Shown in pieces: positions 12,062 through 23,489 of a stretch of DNA of 64,000 nucleotides. The notes below the pieces were generated by a model that ran no database searches, had not been told where the DNA came from, and saw only the letters and a list, made by a program, of their open reading frames with translations. Position 1 is the first letter of the stretch. Each line of letters opens with the position of its first letter. This DNA comes from Alviniconcha marisindica (taxonomy: Eukaryota; Mollusca; Gastropoda; Provannidae), in assembly GCA_018857735.1 (NCBI GenBank), contig JABMCL010002848.1, positions 132,501 through 196,500 on the forward strand, written 5' to 3'. A program made the position numbers and the translations under genes.

Positions 12062-13437
12062 GAGTGTGTGTCATGTAACGCTCTGTCCCAGTGAGTGTGT
12101 GCACATACCGCTCTGTCCCTGTCTGTGTGTGCACGTACCGCTCTGTCCCTGTCTGTGTGTGCACGTACCGCTCTGTCCCTGTCAGTGTGTGTCATGTAAC
12201 GCTCTGTCCCTGTCAGTGTGTGCACGTACCGCTCTGTCCCTGTCAGTGTGTGTCATGTAACGCTCTGTCCCAGTGAGTGTGTGCACATACCGCTCTGTCC
12301 CTGTCTATGTGTGCACGTCCCTGTCAGTGTGTGCACATACCGTTCCCCGTCGGCCTGTCTTTTGTGTGCACGTACCGCTTTCCTTTTACCCTTTTCCCCA
12401 GGGGTGTGCACGTACCGTTCTGTCCCTGTCCGTGTGTACCCTATGAATACCCTATGAGTGTGTGCACGTACCGCTCTGTCCCTGTCAGTGTGTGCACGTA
12501 ACGCGTTCTGTCCCTGTCCGTGTGTGCACGTACCGCTCTTTACCTGTCTATGTGTGCACGTACCGCTCTGTCCCTGTCTATGTGTGCACGTACCCTCTGT
12601 CCCTGTCAGTGTGTGCACGTACCGCTCTGTCCCTGTCCCTGTCTATGTGTGCACGTACCGCTCTGTACCTTTCCGTGTGTGCACGTACCGCTCTGTACCT
12701 GTCTATGTGTGCACGTACCGCTCTGTACCTGTCTATGTGTGCACGTACCGCTCTGTACCTGTCTATGTGTGCACGTACCGCTCTGTACCTGTCTATGTGT
12801 GCATGTACCGCTCTGTCACTGTCTATGTGTGCACGTACCGCTCTGTACCTGTCTATGTGTGCACGTACCGCTCTGTACCTGTCAGTGTGTGCACGTACCG
12901 CTCTGTCCTGTCAGTGTGTGCACGTACCGCTCTGTACCTGTCCGTGTGTGCACGTACCGCTCTGTACCTGTCAGTGTGTGCACGTACCGCTCTGTCCCTG
13001 TCAGTGTGTGCACGTACCGCTCTGTACCTGTCCGTGTGTGCACGTACCGCTCTGTACCTGTCAGTGTGTGCACGTACCGCTCTGTCCCTGTCAGTGTGTG
13101 CACGTACCGCTCTGTACCTGTCGTGTGTGCACGTACCGCTCTGTACCTGTCGGGTGTGCACGTACTGCTCTGTACCTGTCTATGTGTGCACGTACCGCTC
13201 TGTCCCTGTCAGTGTGTGCACGTACCGCTCTGTACCTGTCTATGTGTGCACGTACCGCTCTGTCCCTGTCAGTGTGTGCACGTACGCTCTGTCCCTGTCC
13301 GTGTGTGCACGTACCGCTCTGTACCTGTCCGTGTGTGCACGTACCGCTCTGTACCTGTCTATGTGTGCACGTAACGCGCTCTGTACCTGTCAGTGTGTGC
13401 ACGTACCGCTCTGTACCTGTCAGTGTGTACACGCCTG
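12062..13437 (+). repeat. 30-bp minisatellite, ~44 copies
   Basis: The unit contains GTGTGCACGTACCGCTCTGT. Copies differ at two sites: the three bases after TGTC (TAT, CAG or CCG) and TACC versus TCCC. The right half is regular. Because 30 is a multiple of three, all three plus frames stay open for up to 326 codons as Cys/Arg/Val/Ser repeats. These frames have no start context, signal or domain, and equal openness in every frame argues against coding. The left end (12062-12460) is less regular, with gaps and non-unit inserts. Confidence 0.97.
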
Positions 13438-15735
13438 AATAAGTCATAATTTAAGTTACTAATAGCAAGTCGAAGTCTGCAATGCTTAATTTGTTCCTTT
13501 TTAAAGCCAAAATAATCATATATAGGAACTATAGTGTCATTCGTTGACAAATACTTTTTCAGCAGGCTAATTGAAGGATTTGCTTGTATAGTTTGAGGTA
13601 ATGTGTTCCACGGTTGGGTAGTTGACGGAATAAATGAATTTGCATATAGTTCTGTTTTATGAGTGGGAATGACTCTTTCATAGGGTCGTCTTCGATGATA
13701 CGGGTTTGTTGCGGAAACTAGAGGTGGCACCATGTTAGACAGGTATTCGGGGCACTGGTAATTAATCATTTTGTGAAACATTAATAGCTTGTGGCGTTTT
13801 CGTCTTTCTTTTAGTGTGCAAAATCCAGATTCTTTATACAAATTTTCGTGGCTTGTTCCTTTAACAGTTCCTATAATAATTCTTATAGCTTCTAAATGCA
13901 GGTCTTCGAGCATGTTCGAAAGTGTTCCAGAACAGTTATCCCAAACAATGTCGGCGTAATCAAACTGTGGTAATATAAAGGATTTGTACAGTTTCCGAAG
14001 CTTTTCTGCAAAGCTTGTACTTAAAGGAACGTAAACATGAAATAAAAAGGGTTACTTTTCTAATAATACTGTTTATATGTTTTTCCCATTTGCAGTTACT
14101 TTGAAAAATCAGACCTGAGTGTTTGTGACATTCCTTGTCTTCGAGAACAATGTTTCCAAATGACAGTGAGTAAACTGGGTGGTCGTCTTTCTTAAATGTT
14201 AACAATCCAGTCTTTTCTTCATTAAAACTAACTTTCCATTGTTTCGCCCAGCTGTTAATTTTTTCCAAGTCAGAATTTAAAATTGCTGCTCTTCTGTCGG
14301 GATCATTCAATGCAAGTGACACACTGGTGTCGTCCGAAAAAAGTTTTTATAACGGATTCAATATTTTTGGTTATGTCGTTTATATATATATATATATATA
14401 AGAAATAACAAGGGGCCTAACACAGACCCCAGTAGAACTCCAGAAGGTATTGTTTTGTATTCGGACTTTTTACCTGTTATAACAACGGCTTGTTTGCGAT
14501 TTTGTAAATGATTTTGAAACCATGATGCCAAATTGCCTCTTATACCAACTGCTTCTATTTTTTTCAATAATCCCTTGTGCCGCACTCGATCGAAGGCTTT
14601 GGAAATGTCGAGATTTTTTTTTAGATTGTGTAGTTATTCCTTGATCGAATGATGTACATAGGTCATAATATATTGATGTAAGTTGGTTAGCTGTTGAGTT
14701 TCCTGGCATAAATCCTTACTGAGATGGAGTAATAATATTATTAACATTCAAATAATTCAAAATACGGCTGTGAACACATCGTTCTAAGACCTTGCCTACA
14801 CAACTTAACAGTGAAATAGGTAGGTAGGTAGTGTTGCTTAATGTCCTCAGATGTCAGTTGACATATTAGGGACAAGCTGTGACCAATGCCGAAGCATGGT
14901 TCAGTATAGCTTTACGTCCACGGAAACCAGAAGGCTCGTTAGGACGGACAGCTCAGGACGGCCACCTCGACTCTCACACAGCTCCTGAACTATGACAGCG
15001 AAATAGGACGATAATTGTTACATATATTTTCGGGTCCTTTTTTACGTAGTGGTGTTACATGAGCAATCTTCCAAATGTTGGAAAGATACCTTCATTCCAA
15101 CAGCGGTTAAACAGGATAGTTAAAGGGCCTGTAATAGTGTCAACGGTAGCTATTAGTAATTTGTTATAAATCCTATCGGGCCCTGTTGCCTTTGATTTGT
15201 CTAAAAAATATTATATTATATACGTCAGCGTGCGTCAGTATAATATCAGTGATTTCAGAGTCAGTGTACTCTACATCCGGAGTATTTTCGTTTGGATTGT
15301 CTAATGTCGATTGCTGAATAAAATAATCATTAAATGCGTTAGCCTTGTCTTCGCTGGAAGAATACAAAGTACCACTGAAGAAGATATGAGGAATGCCGTC
15401 GGATATGCCTTTTTTGGGGTCTTTTTTTCTTTTTTCATTTTTATTATTATTATTTTTTCATAAATTGTTTTACCAGTTTCCACCATTCCTTAGTACCGAA
15501 ATGTTTTGGGTCAGATGCCTTTAAATCAAGTTCATTTAATTATTCCAGTTTTCTGTCTCTAATCTTAGTGGTTACTAAGTTTCGATAAGTCCGATAAGCT
15601 CGCCAGTCTTCGTCTTTATTGCTGCGTTTTGCTTTTTTAAACAACCTATACCTGTGTTTTATAGCCCAGCGAATGTCTGCATTTATCCAGGAAACGTCTT
15701 TAGAGCGAATTGTAACGGTTTTTACTGGCATGCAA
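13438..15735 (-). pseudogene. Jockey-like LINE ORF2 fragment, cut at both ends
   Basis: Read on the minus strand, the pieces are, in order: a linker region (TIRSKDVSWINADIRWAI near 15715), EDKANAFNDYF near 15345, then a nested SINE, FMPGNSTANQLTSIYYDL near 14705, RHKGLLKKIEAVGIRG near 14580, GSVLGPLLFLIYI near 14425, the catalytic FSDDTSV near 14335, and a long C-terminal frame to about 13450. The order is that of a Jockey-type reverse transcriptase. There are several frameshifts, and the GVPQGS-type motif reads GVLLGS. The endonuclease domain is missing. The C-terminal zinc-knuckle region and 3'UTR expected in this clade are also missing: the frame runs straight into the 30-bp minisatellite. 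The copy is dead. Confidence 0.85.
14822..14996 (-). mobile_element. SINE B, copy 1, nested in the LINE
   Basis: About 157 bases match 27866-28021 closely, in the same orientation: TCCTCAGATGTC, CAAGCTGTGACCAATGCCG, ACGTCCACGGAAACCAGAAG and CTCACACAGCTCCTGAACTA. The element is read on the minus strand and ends in a (TACC)n tail. It interrupts the LINE frame. The flanks CAGTGAAATAGG (left) and CAGCGAAATAGG (right) form a 12-bp target duplication with one mismatch, which shows insertion by retrotransposition after the LINE arrived. Confidence 0.85.
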
Positions 15736-15743
15736 TTGCCCCT

Positions 15744-16255
15744 AGATGACCCTAGATAGACCTAGCTGTGACCCTAGATAGACCTAGCTGTGACCCTAGG
15801 TAGACATAGCTTTGACCCTAGATAGATCTAGCTGTGACCCTAGGTATGCCTAGCTATGACCCTAGATAGACCTAGCTGTGACCCTAAGTAGACATAGCTG
15901 TTACCCTAAGTAAACCTAGCTGTGACCCTAGGCAGACTATCTGTGACCCTAGAGAGACCTAGCTGTGGCCCTAGTTAGACCTAGCTGTGAACCTAGATAG
16001 ACCTAGCTGTGACCCTAGATAGACCTAGCTGTGACCCTAGACAGACCTAGCTGTGACCGTAGACAGACCTAGCTGTGACCCTAGACCGACCTAGCTTTGA
16101 CTGACCCTAGACCCTTGACTGATCCCTGACGAAGGGACAATAGAGCACGGTCGTCTGCAAATGTGACCCTAGACAAACCTAGCTGTGACCCTAGATAGAC
16201 CTAGCTGTGACCCTAGATAGACCTAGCTGTGACCCTAGATAAACCTAGCTGTCTG
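15744..16255 (+). repeat. 22-bp minisatellite (~20 copies)
   Basis: The unit is close to TGACCCTAGATAGACCTAGC plus TG. It is interrupted once, at about 16095-16160, by unrelated sequence containing GACGAAGGGACAATAGAGCA. It abuts the 5' cut edge of the LINE. Confidence 0.95.
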
Positions 16256-16468
16256 CATGGCTGCTTCTACAGTCCTCTGTATATAAAAACATAACGAGGC
16301 AAAAAGACACAACGCTGAGGTGATCCAGTACTTGTCACTGATATCTGAGAAACGCCCTTTAACAACAACAACAACAACAACAGCAACAGCAACAACATTT
16401 GCAATCTATAAATCTGAAACAGAATGAGGCCCAGAGCGCACATGCAGAATCAACACACCAGGGATTTG

Positions 16469-16611
16469 ATTAGCGCTCGAAAGACGTTCAATGAGGATGT
16501 ACCTCTGGTGGAGTTTATGTACACTGTATTTACACGCATGTCAAGTGAGAGTTGCCGTAGGTGACTCAGGTTTTTGTTGTTGTACTTGTGTGGCGTCTTT
16601 CGAGCGCTAAT
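16469..16611 (+). mobile_element. MITE-like element, family M1, copy 2 with terminal inverted repeats
   Basis: The ends are inverted repeats: ATTAGCGCTCGAAAGACGT at the left and ACGTCTTTCGAGCGCTAAT (allowing one change) at the right, about 145 bases apart. There is no coding frame. A diverged inverted copy lies at 8550-8695. Non-autonomous DNA element is the best reading; the superfamily is undecided. Confidence 0.75.
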
Positions 16612-16918
16612 TAACTCCCTTGTATGTTGATTTTGCAATCTATAAGTAAGAAGATTCAGATACAAAATACTGTCGCTTTTTTTCTTCTCCCAGAGGAGAG
16701 AGGGAGGGCGCAGAGAGGGCACAGAGAGAGAGAGAGAGGTAGGGAGTGGAGAGACTGAGAGATAACAATACGTAATTATCATACAAATATAAAGATTTCA
16801 GCACAAATTGGGTTTGTTACAGATCTGTCCCTGATGACAAACACGGCAGCATTCAATGCAGCAAAGCAGAAAACGAATGAAAGAAACCATTACTGTCTGA
16901 AACTTCACCGCCTACGAG

Positions 16919-17592
16919 AGAGAGGCGAGATGAAGAGAGGAAGAAGGAGTGGAGGGGGGGGGGGAGAGGGTGAATAGAGGAAGAGATGGGGAGAGAGAGG
17001 AAGAGATGGGAGAGATGAGAGGGGAGAAGAGAGGTGGAGAGAAGAGATGGGAGGAGAGGATGAGAGAGAGAGGGTGGAGAGGAAGAGATAGGGGGAGAGG
17101 GGAGAGAGAGGGGTGAGAGGAAGAGATAGGGAAGAGAGGAGGAGAGAGAGGGGAGAGGAAGAGATAGGGAGAGAGAGGGAGAGGAAGAGAGGAGGGGGAG
17201 GGAGAGAGGAGAAGAGGGGAGGAGAGGGGGAGAGGAAGAGATAGGGGAGAGAGAGGAGGGGAGAGAGAGGAGGGGGAGGAAGAGATAGGGAAGAGAGGAG
17301 GGGAGAGGAGGGGGGAGAGGAAGAGATAGGGAAGAGAGGAGGGAGAGGGAGGGAGAGGAGAGGAAGAGATAGGGAAGAGAGGAGGGGAGAGAGAGGGGGG
17401 AGAGGAAGAGATAGGGAAGAGAGGAGGGGAGAGGGAGGGGGGAGAGGAAGAGATAGGGAAGAGAGGAGGGGAGAGAGAGGGGGGAGAGGAAGAGATAGGG
17501 AAGAGAGGAGGGGAGAGGGAGGGGGGAGAGGAAGAGATAGGGAAGAGAGGAGGGGAGAGAGAGGGGGGAGGGTGAAGAGAGGAAGAGAGAGG
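16919..17592 (+). repeat. 42-bp purine-rich minisatellite
   Basis: Almost every base on the plus strand is A or G. The regular part (about 17240-17570) has a 42-base period marked by AAGAGATAGGGAAGAGAGGA. The left part is less regular. The minus strand gives a 270-codon Ser/Leu/Pro frame that is low complexity and is rejected as a gene. Confidence 0.95.
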
Positions 17593-18404
17593 GGGGATTT
17601 TGATGTGTTTGTTTCTTTGCTTGTGTTGTTGTTGTTCTTTTTTCTGTTGTTGTTTCTCCGACCTGTGACTGAATTGAAGATTACATCAAAACCAGTGAGT
17701 TGCCTTACAGATGCCACAACAGATGGTCAACCCGAGTTTCCACTTCATCTCCAATGTTTGTGGAATTTCAGCACAATGTTGCCGGAGCAGCGCTTCAGTA
17801 ACCGCTGGAGTTATATGCCCTTTATTGTCAGAAGGGACTTAATTCCGATACCAACCTCCTTACGTCGGCAATTTGAGATAACAAGCAATATATATTTTTG
17901 ATTGTCACTTATGATTACATGAAAAGTTTGAAACAGAAAAAGTAATTCTATCACCCAGGAGCAAACGCCGCACGAAAGAAAAATAAATAAATAAATAAAT
18001 AAATAAACGGTCAGTCTGTTGGACGTGTTGTCAAAGCCAGTCTGACAAGATACCAAGCTCCAGAAGATCCAGCCCTGCGGCGCTCATAACCGTCATACCG
18101 AGCTGAGGCTTTTCCTTCCCGTCGCCCTCTGCCCCATCGCTCTCCTTTCACTGTCACACAAATGCCGTACCTTCATGCCATGCACCAGCGTGTAACGACG
18201 GCGACAACGAGGACCACCAACGTGACGACCTCTCCAGTGACGTTTCAATCTCGCTGTTTGCTGCTCGTCCCCGAGACAACAGCTGTTGGAGTCAGCTTGT
18301 CGCCGTCTCACCTGGTCAGCTCACGGCCACGAGACAGACAGGATGCCACAGGTATCGGGTTCAGTCCCTCGGAGGGTTGGGGAAGGGGGGGGGGGGGGGG
18401 CTAT
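17593..18404. other. No gene recognised
   Basis: Contains a (TAAA)n run at about 17976-18006 and a poly-G run at about 18386-18401. Short open frames exist on both strands between 18090 and 18350 but I could not tie them to a family. Confidence 0.4.
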
Positions 18405-18955
18405 GCCTCTTGCACCGGCCCATTGCAGACAGAGGGCCGGTGAGGTTCAGTGCTTCTTGCACCGGCCCATCACAGACAGAGGGCCGGTGAGGTTCAGTGC
18501 TTCTTGCTCCGGCCATCACAGACAGAGGGCCGGTGACGGTCAGTGCCTCTTGCACCGGCCCTTTGCAGACAGGGCCGGTGATGTTCAGTGCCTCTTGCAC
18601 CGGCCCTTTGCAGACAGTAGGCCGGTAACGTTCAGTGTCTCTTGCACTGGCCCATCACAAAGAGAAACAGTGGTGTTCAGTGCCTCTTGCACCGGCCCAT
18701 TAGAAAACGGGCCAGAGGAGTTCTGTGCCTCTTTCACTGGCCCATCGGAGAGAGGGCCAGAGATGTTCGGTGCCGCTTGCACCAGCGCATCCGGGAGACA
18801 GCGAGAGAGAGGGCCAAAGGTGCTGACAGCTTCTTGCACCGGGCCATCAGAAAGAGGGCTAGATATGTTGAGAGCCAGGTCTGTGAAGCTGAGAGCTTCC
18901 ATCAGAGGTCTGTGAAGCTGAGAGCTTCTAGCACCGGGAAATGAGAGAGAGGGCT
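18405..18955 (+). repeat. ~48-bp minisatellite, about 11 diverged copies
   Basis: Units begin near CTTGCACCGGCCCAT and contain GACAGAGGGCCGGTGA. The period is 47-48, so a plus frame of about 200 codons stays open through it. Copies diverge progressively to the right. Coding is unlikely because the frame depends on the period. Confidence 0.92.
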
Positions 18956-19875
18956 AGAGAGGCTGATTCACGCCACGGGGCGTCAGCGTTACACACAAGG
19001 CTGGTTCACGCCACGGGGTGTCAGCGTTACACACAAGGCTGGTTCACGCCACGGGGTGTCAGCGTTACAGACAAGGCTGATTCACGCCACGGGGCTGTCA
19101 GCGTTACACACAAGGCTGATTCACGCCACGGGGTGTCAGCGTTACACACAAGGCTGATTCACGCCACTGGGTGTCAGCGTTACACACAAGGCTGGTTCAC
19201 GCCACTGGGTGTCAGCGTTACACGACAAGGCTGATTCACGCCACGGGGTGTCAGCGTTACAGACAAGGCTGATTCACGCCACTGGGTGTCACCGTTACAC
19301 ACAAGGCTGATTCACGCCACTGGGTGTCACGTTACACACAAGGCTCATTCACGCCACTGGGTGTCAGCGTTACACACAAGGCTGATTCACGCCACTGGGT
19401 GTCAGCGTTACACACAAGGCTGATTCACGCCACGGGGTGTCACGTTACACACAAGGCTCATTCACGCCACTGGGTGTCACCGTTACAGACAAGGCTGATT
19501 CACGCCACGGGGTGTCATCGTTACACACAAGGCTCATTCACGCCACCGGGTGTCAGCGTTACGGACAAGGCTCATTCACGCCACTGGGTGTCAGCGTTAC
19601 ACACAAGGCTGATTCACGCCACTGGGTGTCACCGTTACACACAAGGCTCATTCACGCCACGGGGTGTCATCGTTACACACAAGGCTCATTCACGCCACTG
19701 GGTGTCAGCGTTACACACAAGGCTGATTCACGCCACAGGGTGTCAGCGTTACACACAAGGCTGATTCACGCCACAGGGTGTCAGCGTTACACACAAGATT
19801 GATTCACGGCACAGGGTGTCAGCGTTACATACAAGACTGATTCACGGCACAGGGTGTCAGCGTTACACACAAACA
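18956..19875 (+). repeat. 38-bp minisatellite, ~24 copies
   Basis: The unit contains GATTCACGCCACTGGGTGTC and GTTACACACAAGGCT. Variants alternate between GGGG and TGGG and between GCTGATT, GCTCATT and GCTGGTT. It follows directly on the 48-bp array. Confidence 0.96.
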
Positions 19876-20325
19876 CGCGATTTCTTTTGAACCTTTTACA
19901 TGTTTGGATCTCATTTCTGACTCGCCGTGTCGATAATCGATTTTAAGAAGTCTTTTAGGCCACCGAACAAAACATTTATATATTTACTTCAGCAAAGAGC
20001 AATCCTTTTTTTTCTTTTCTTTTTTTCTTTTTCTTTCTTTCTTTCTTTTTTTACCACATTTTACAAAACATTTCGCTTCCGATTCCCATGTAACTCAACC
20101 TCTTACCAAAAAACAATAGTTTTATATGGCCATCTTTCTCAAACTTTCCCTTCAAATATCCACGTAACAGAACTTCTTACCAACAACATTCCGTCTTTTA
20201 GGACCACTTTTTTCTTTTCTTCTTAAAACATTCCCTTCGAATATCCATGTCAAGGAACTTATTATAATATTAATAATAATAAAAATATTTGTAAAGTGCA
20301 AAATCTTGTCCATAGAGACTATTCT

Positions 20326-20329
<4 letters not shown>
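19876..20329. other. AT-rich sequence with a possible Foldback-end remnant
   Basis: GAACCTTTTACATGTTTGGATCT near 19890 resembles the outer end of the palindrome at 26930-26955. T-rich (TTTC)n stretch near 20005-20052. Otherwise nothing was recognised. Confidence 0.4.
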
Positions 20330-20403
<74 letters not shown>

Positions 20404-20455
20404 GCACACACGCACACACGCACGCACGCACGCACACACACGCACCCAAACACAC
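20330..20455 (+). repeat. (CA)n microsatellite with CACG tail
   Basis: CA run to about 20400, then CGCA/CACG tetranucleotides. Confidence 0.97.
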
Positions 20456-20780
20456 GAGCATTCTGACTATTCAAAGCTTAATTTACACAGCTTCAAACCG
20501 GCAACAAACAGAGATTTGAGATGGATGGAGACAGCATCACAGAAAAGAAAATATGGCAGGTCTACAGTTTTGGAATAAGAAATGTTTTTTAGGTGACATT
20601 TGAATGAGTCCAGAGAGGGTTTCTGTCGGAAAGGAAGGGGAAGGTCATTTCATGTAGATGGACCGAAAGCAGAAAAGCCGTGAGAACCAACAATGGAGAA
20701 TTTGGTGCGAGGAATCTGGAACTGATGACCAAGAACACCTAGTGTTCTAAGACGACCTTTCCTAAAATGTTCCCTTCCGA

Positions 20781-21091
20781 TATAAACAGAACGTATTAAA
20801 TATAAAGCCGCTTGTATGTGTTTCAATGCTATGAATGGTTCTGGTCCTGCTTACCTTTCTGAACTGCTACATGTCTACTCTCCGTCTCGTACACTACGCT
20901 CTTCTTCTGACACCCGCATGCTGAAAATCCAGCAATACAAATGCAAGAGTCGTGGCTTTCGTGCTTTCTCTTGCTTTTGACCCCACATTTGGAATTCACT
21001 CCTACAAGACCTTAGACACTGCTCAACCCTGTCTTCTTTTAAAGCCAAACTGAAAACCTTCCTCTTCTCACAGTATTTCCACACCAACTAA
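20781..21091 (+). pseudogene. Second CR1-type LINE C-terminus
   Basis: One frame reads KYKAACMCFNAMNGSGPAYL, SPSRTLRSSSDTRML, FRAFSCF, then an in-frame TGA, PHIWNSLLQDLRHCSTLSSF and KAKLKTFLFSQYF, ending at TAA near 21091. The order matches the tail of CR1-clade ORF2, from a different family than 8696-9156. The sequence just upstream (20580-20780), with GAGGGTTTCTGTCGGAAAGG, may be the same element in another frame, but I could not confirm it. A (GT)n tract follows within 30 bases of the stop. Confidence 0.75.
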
Positions 21092-21117
21092 TATCAATAC
21101 CCAGTTTCTGCTCTAGT

Positions 21118-21120
<3 letters not shown>

Positions 21121-21169
<49 letters not shown>

Positions 21170-21176
21170 GTGTGTG

Positions 21177-21247
<71 letters not shown>

Positions 21248-21255
21248 CGTGCGTG
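21121..21255 (+). repeat. (GT)n microsatellite
   Basis: GT run with two GTTGT interruptions near 21169 and 21178, ending in GTGC units. Confidence 0.97.
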
Positions 21256-21880
21256 CGTGGTGTGTGCGTGGTGTCGTGGTGCTGGTGTGTGTGGTGTGTG
21301 TCGTGGTGTGTGCTGCTGCGTGTGGTGCGTAGTGCCGTACGTCGTGCTCGTATTCGTGTGTGTGTGTCTGTGTTCGGTGTTTCCATAAATACTCGTATTA
21401 GTTTGGTAGGACTGTGCTCTACGAGTGTATAGAATATCATATTAATTTTAGGTTAATATGTATCGTGTGAGCGTTCAGGGCGTTGATGAGCGCGTGATAA
21501 ATGTACATTATCATTATTATTATATCCATGTAGCGGGGCCTCTGACCAGTAGCCACCCGTCTTTTAAGACGTGCTGCTGGATTCTTTTCGTCTCGTCCTA
21601 AAGGCGAGCGCCCACTCTGCACGCAGATCATGGGTACAACGGTTTCAAACGACGGTGTGGTGGACGGCGTGTGGTTGATGTGTTACCTGTTTGTCAGTGT
21701 CACCTGTTTGTTACCTGTTCGTATGGTTTATACCGATAAAATCAGGTACATCGACGTGACGGGCAAATGACAGATCGTATCAGCTGCAGGGTGTTGTGTG
21801 GACATTGTCGGTTGTCGGTTGTCTGTCTGCTACTGCTTAATTCCTACCAGTGTGCACTCGTTCTACATCCGTGAAATGGG

Positions 21881-21881
<1 letters not shown>

Positions 21882-21959
<78 letters not shown>
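21882..21959 (+). repeat. (TC)n microsatellite
   Basis: Uninterrupted CT run of about 78 bases. Confidence 0.97.
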
Positions 21960-21961
<2 letters not shown>

Positions 21962-22114
21962 GTTTGAGTGTTGTATATGTGTATGCCTATGAAAATATTT
22001 TAATTCTGATGTTTCTGCACATTTGTAGGAACTCTGTGAAACTGCATTAATCAATTGCTTATTCGTGCGTATAATATATGTTTGTGGTATTGTCGTGTTC
22101 ATTTGTGTTTGTAG

Positions 22115-22191
22115 TATAGCAAGAACTAGCTGTTAGATAGGTCCAAATGGACCTAACGCTACTATCCTTGAGTATTAAAGTTGTCGAGTTT

Positions 22192-22279
<88 letters not shown>

Positions 22280-22280
22280 G
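22115..22280 (+). mobile_element. Retroelement 3' tail ending in (TC)n
   Basis: The tail AGCAAGAACTAGCTGTTAGA ... CTATCCTTGAGTATTAAAGTT ... GAGTTTTC runs into a CT microsatellite from about 22193. It is a diverged relative of 11205-11328 with the same order of blocks and the same (TC)n extension. Confidence 0.6.
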
Positions 22281-22514
22281 CTTCATGTGTTATCTCTCCT
22301 AGGTGTTACGTGAAACCATGATCGTAGATATAGATATATATCTCCATGTGTTGCTCCAACCTGTGTTTTGCTGCTTCAGGCAGCCCATATATTTTGTGTG
22401 TCTGTGCTCTATGTGCATGTAGGTTTCGATGACAAACATGTCCTTAATCATATGTGCGTGCGCGCGTGTATATATGTTTACCCCAGATCAAGCTAATTTT
22501 TTATTGTATATATT

Positions 22515-22663
22515 TTTATGGTTTGTCTGAATGTACATGTACTCAACATACTGTAGCTCATTGTATCCTTAGTTAATAGTAGTTTCCCTCATGGGCGAGG
22601 GCTGGATGTAAAAAGACCTCGAGTCTTCTCCACTACCCTCGTAAAATAAAGTTTATTCATTCA

Positions 22664-22730
<67 letters not shown>

Positions 22731-22770
22731 CCCCTCCTCCTCCTCCTCCTCCTCCTCCTCCTCCTCCCCT
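22515..22770 (+). mobile_element. Retroelement 3' tail ending in (TC)n and (CCT)n
   Basis: GGGCGAGGGCTGGATGTAAA, CTCCACTACCCTCGTAAAAT and AAAGTTTATTCATTCATTC form a tail that runs into (TC)n at about 22671-22727 and then (CCT)n to about 22766. A copy with the same first two blocks lies at 48180-48290, again ending in CT repeats. Confidence 0.65.
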
Positions 22771-23480
22771 GCCTTCCCCCCCTTTGGGATCGATGCATTT
22801 TATCCAAACGATATAACTTTATAACTGTTATAAATGTTACTGCAGTTGCTGCAAGTAATACGTGTAGTTATAACAAAACCAAAACCATAAAAAGCGTTGC
22901 TCCATTGAGCTCTCCAAAACTCCGGTGTGCTCATAAAAACAACTTCAAATCAGACTTGCCAATTCTGTGAAAATGTACAGCGGAAAAACAAGAGGAAAGA
23001 GAACCATGCCAAATCAGCCATCGTGACTTCGCTGACATCCCAACGTACCGCAGCAATGCTCTTCAGTATCTTCCAGTTTTACACATTATTTCATGTCTCT
23101 GTTGTTCATAGCGATTAACGTTCGGGATTTACCCGTCCTTACCATTAATTCGTTTTTAGAAGGTTGCAAGAATAGGAAACAAAGCACGTGCAGAAAAGAC
23201 AAACAAGTAACCCATTTATAGGAATAATTTCCTACTGTACAAAAGAGTCCAAAAACAACAACATTCAAGTTATAAAAGTGTTAAGATGCTATCAAGTTTC
23301 ATAAATGAGCGGCAATGATTTCCTACTCCTCAGATCCAGATATGGAACCAATGTAATCATCCACATGCCCGGTGTGGTATTGTGTGGTGAGTGTCTGTCT
23401 GTCTGTCTGTGTCCGTCTGTGTGTCTGTGTCTCTCTGTATAAATTTCTTAATAAGAATAAAATGTTATCGCACATTAAAA
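22771..23480. other. No gene recognised
   Basis: AT-rich single-copy-looking DNA with a short (GTCT)n tract near 23394-23415. Confidence 0.4.
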
Positions 23481-23489
23481 GCTGATCCG

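Noticed and set aside
12062..13437. CRISPR-like array
   Set aside because: Units are contiguous with no unique spacers, and the DNA is animal. The same holds for the other arrays.
12458..13442. Long plus-strand open frames (up to 326 codons) in Cys/Arg/Val repeats
   Set aside because: The repeat unit is 30 bases, so all three frames stay open equally. There is no start context, domain or splice signal.
16905..17717. 270-codon Ser/Leu/Pro frame on the minus strand
   Set aside because: It is the complement of a purine-only 42-bp minisatellite; low complexity with no conserved part.
18300..18375. Possible small minus-strand exon with donor CCAG/GTGAGA
   Set aside because: No convincing acceptor or open-frame partner, and it sits at the edge of a poly-G tract and minisatellite.
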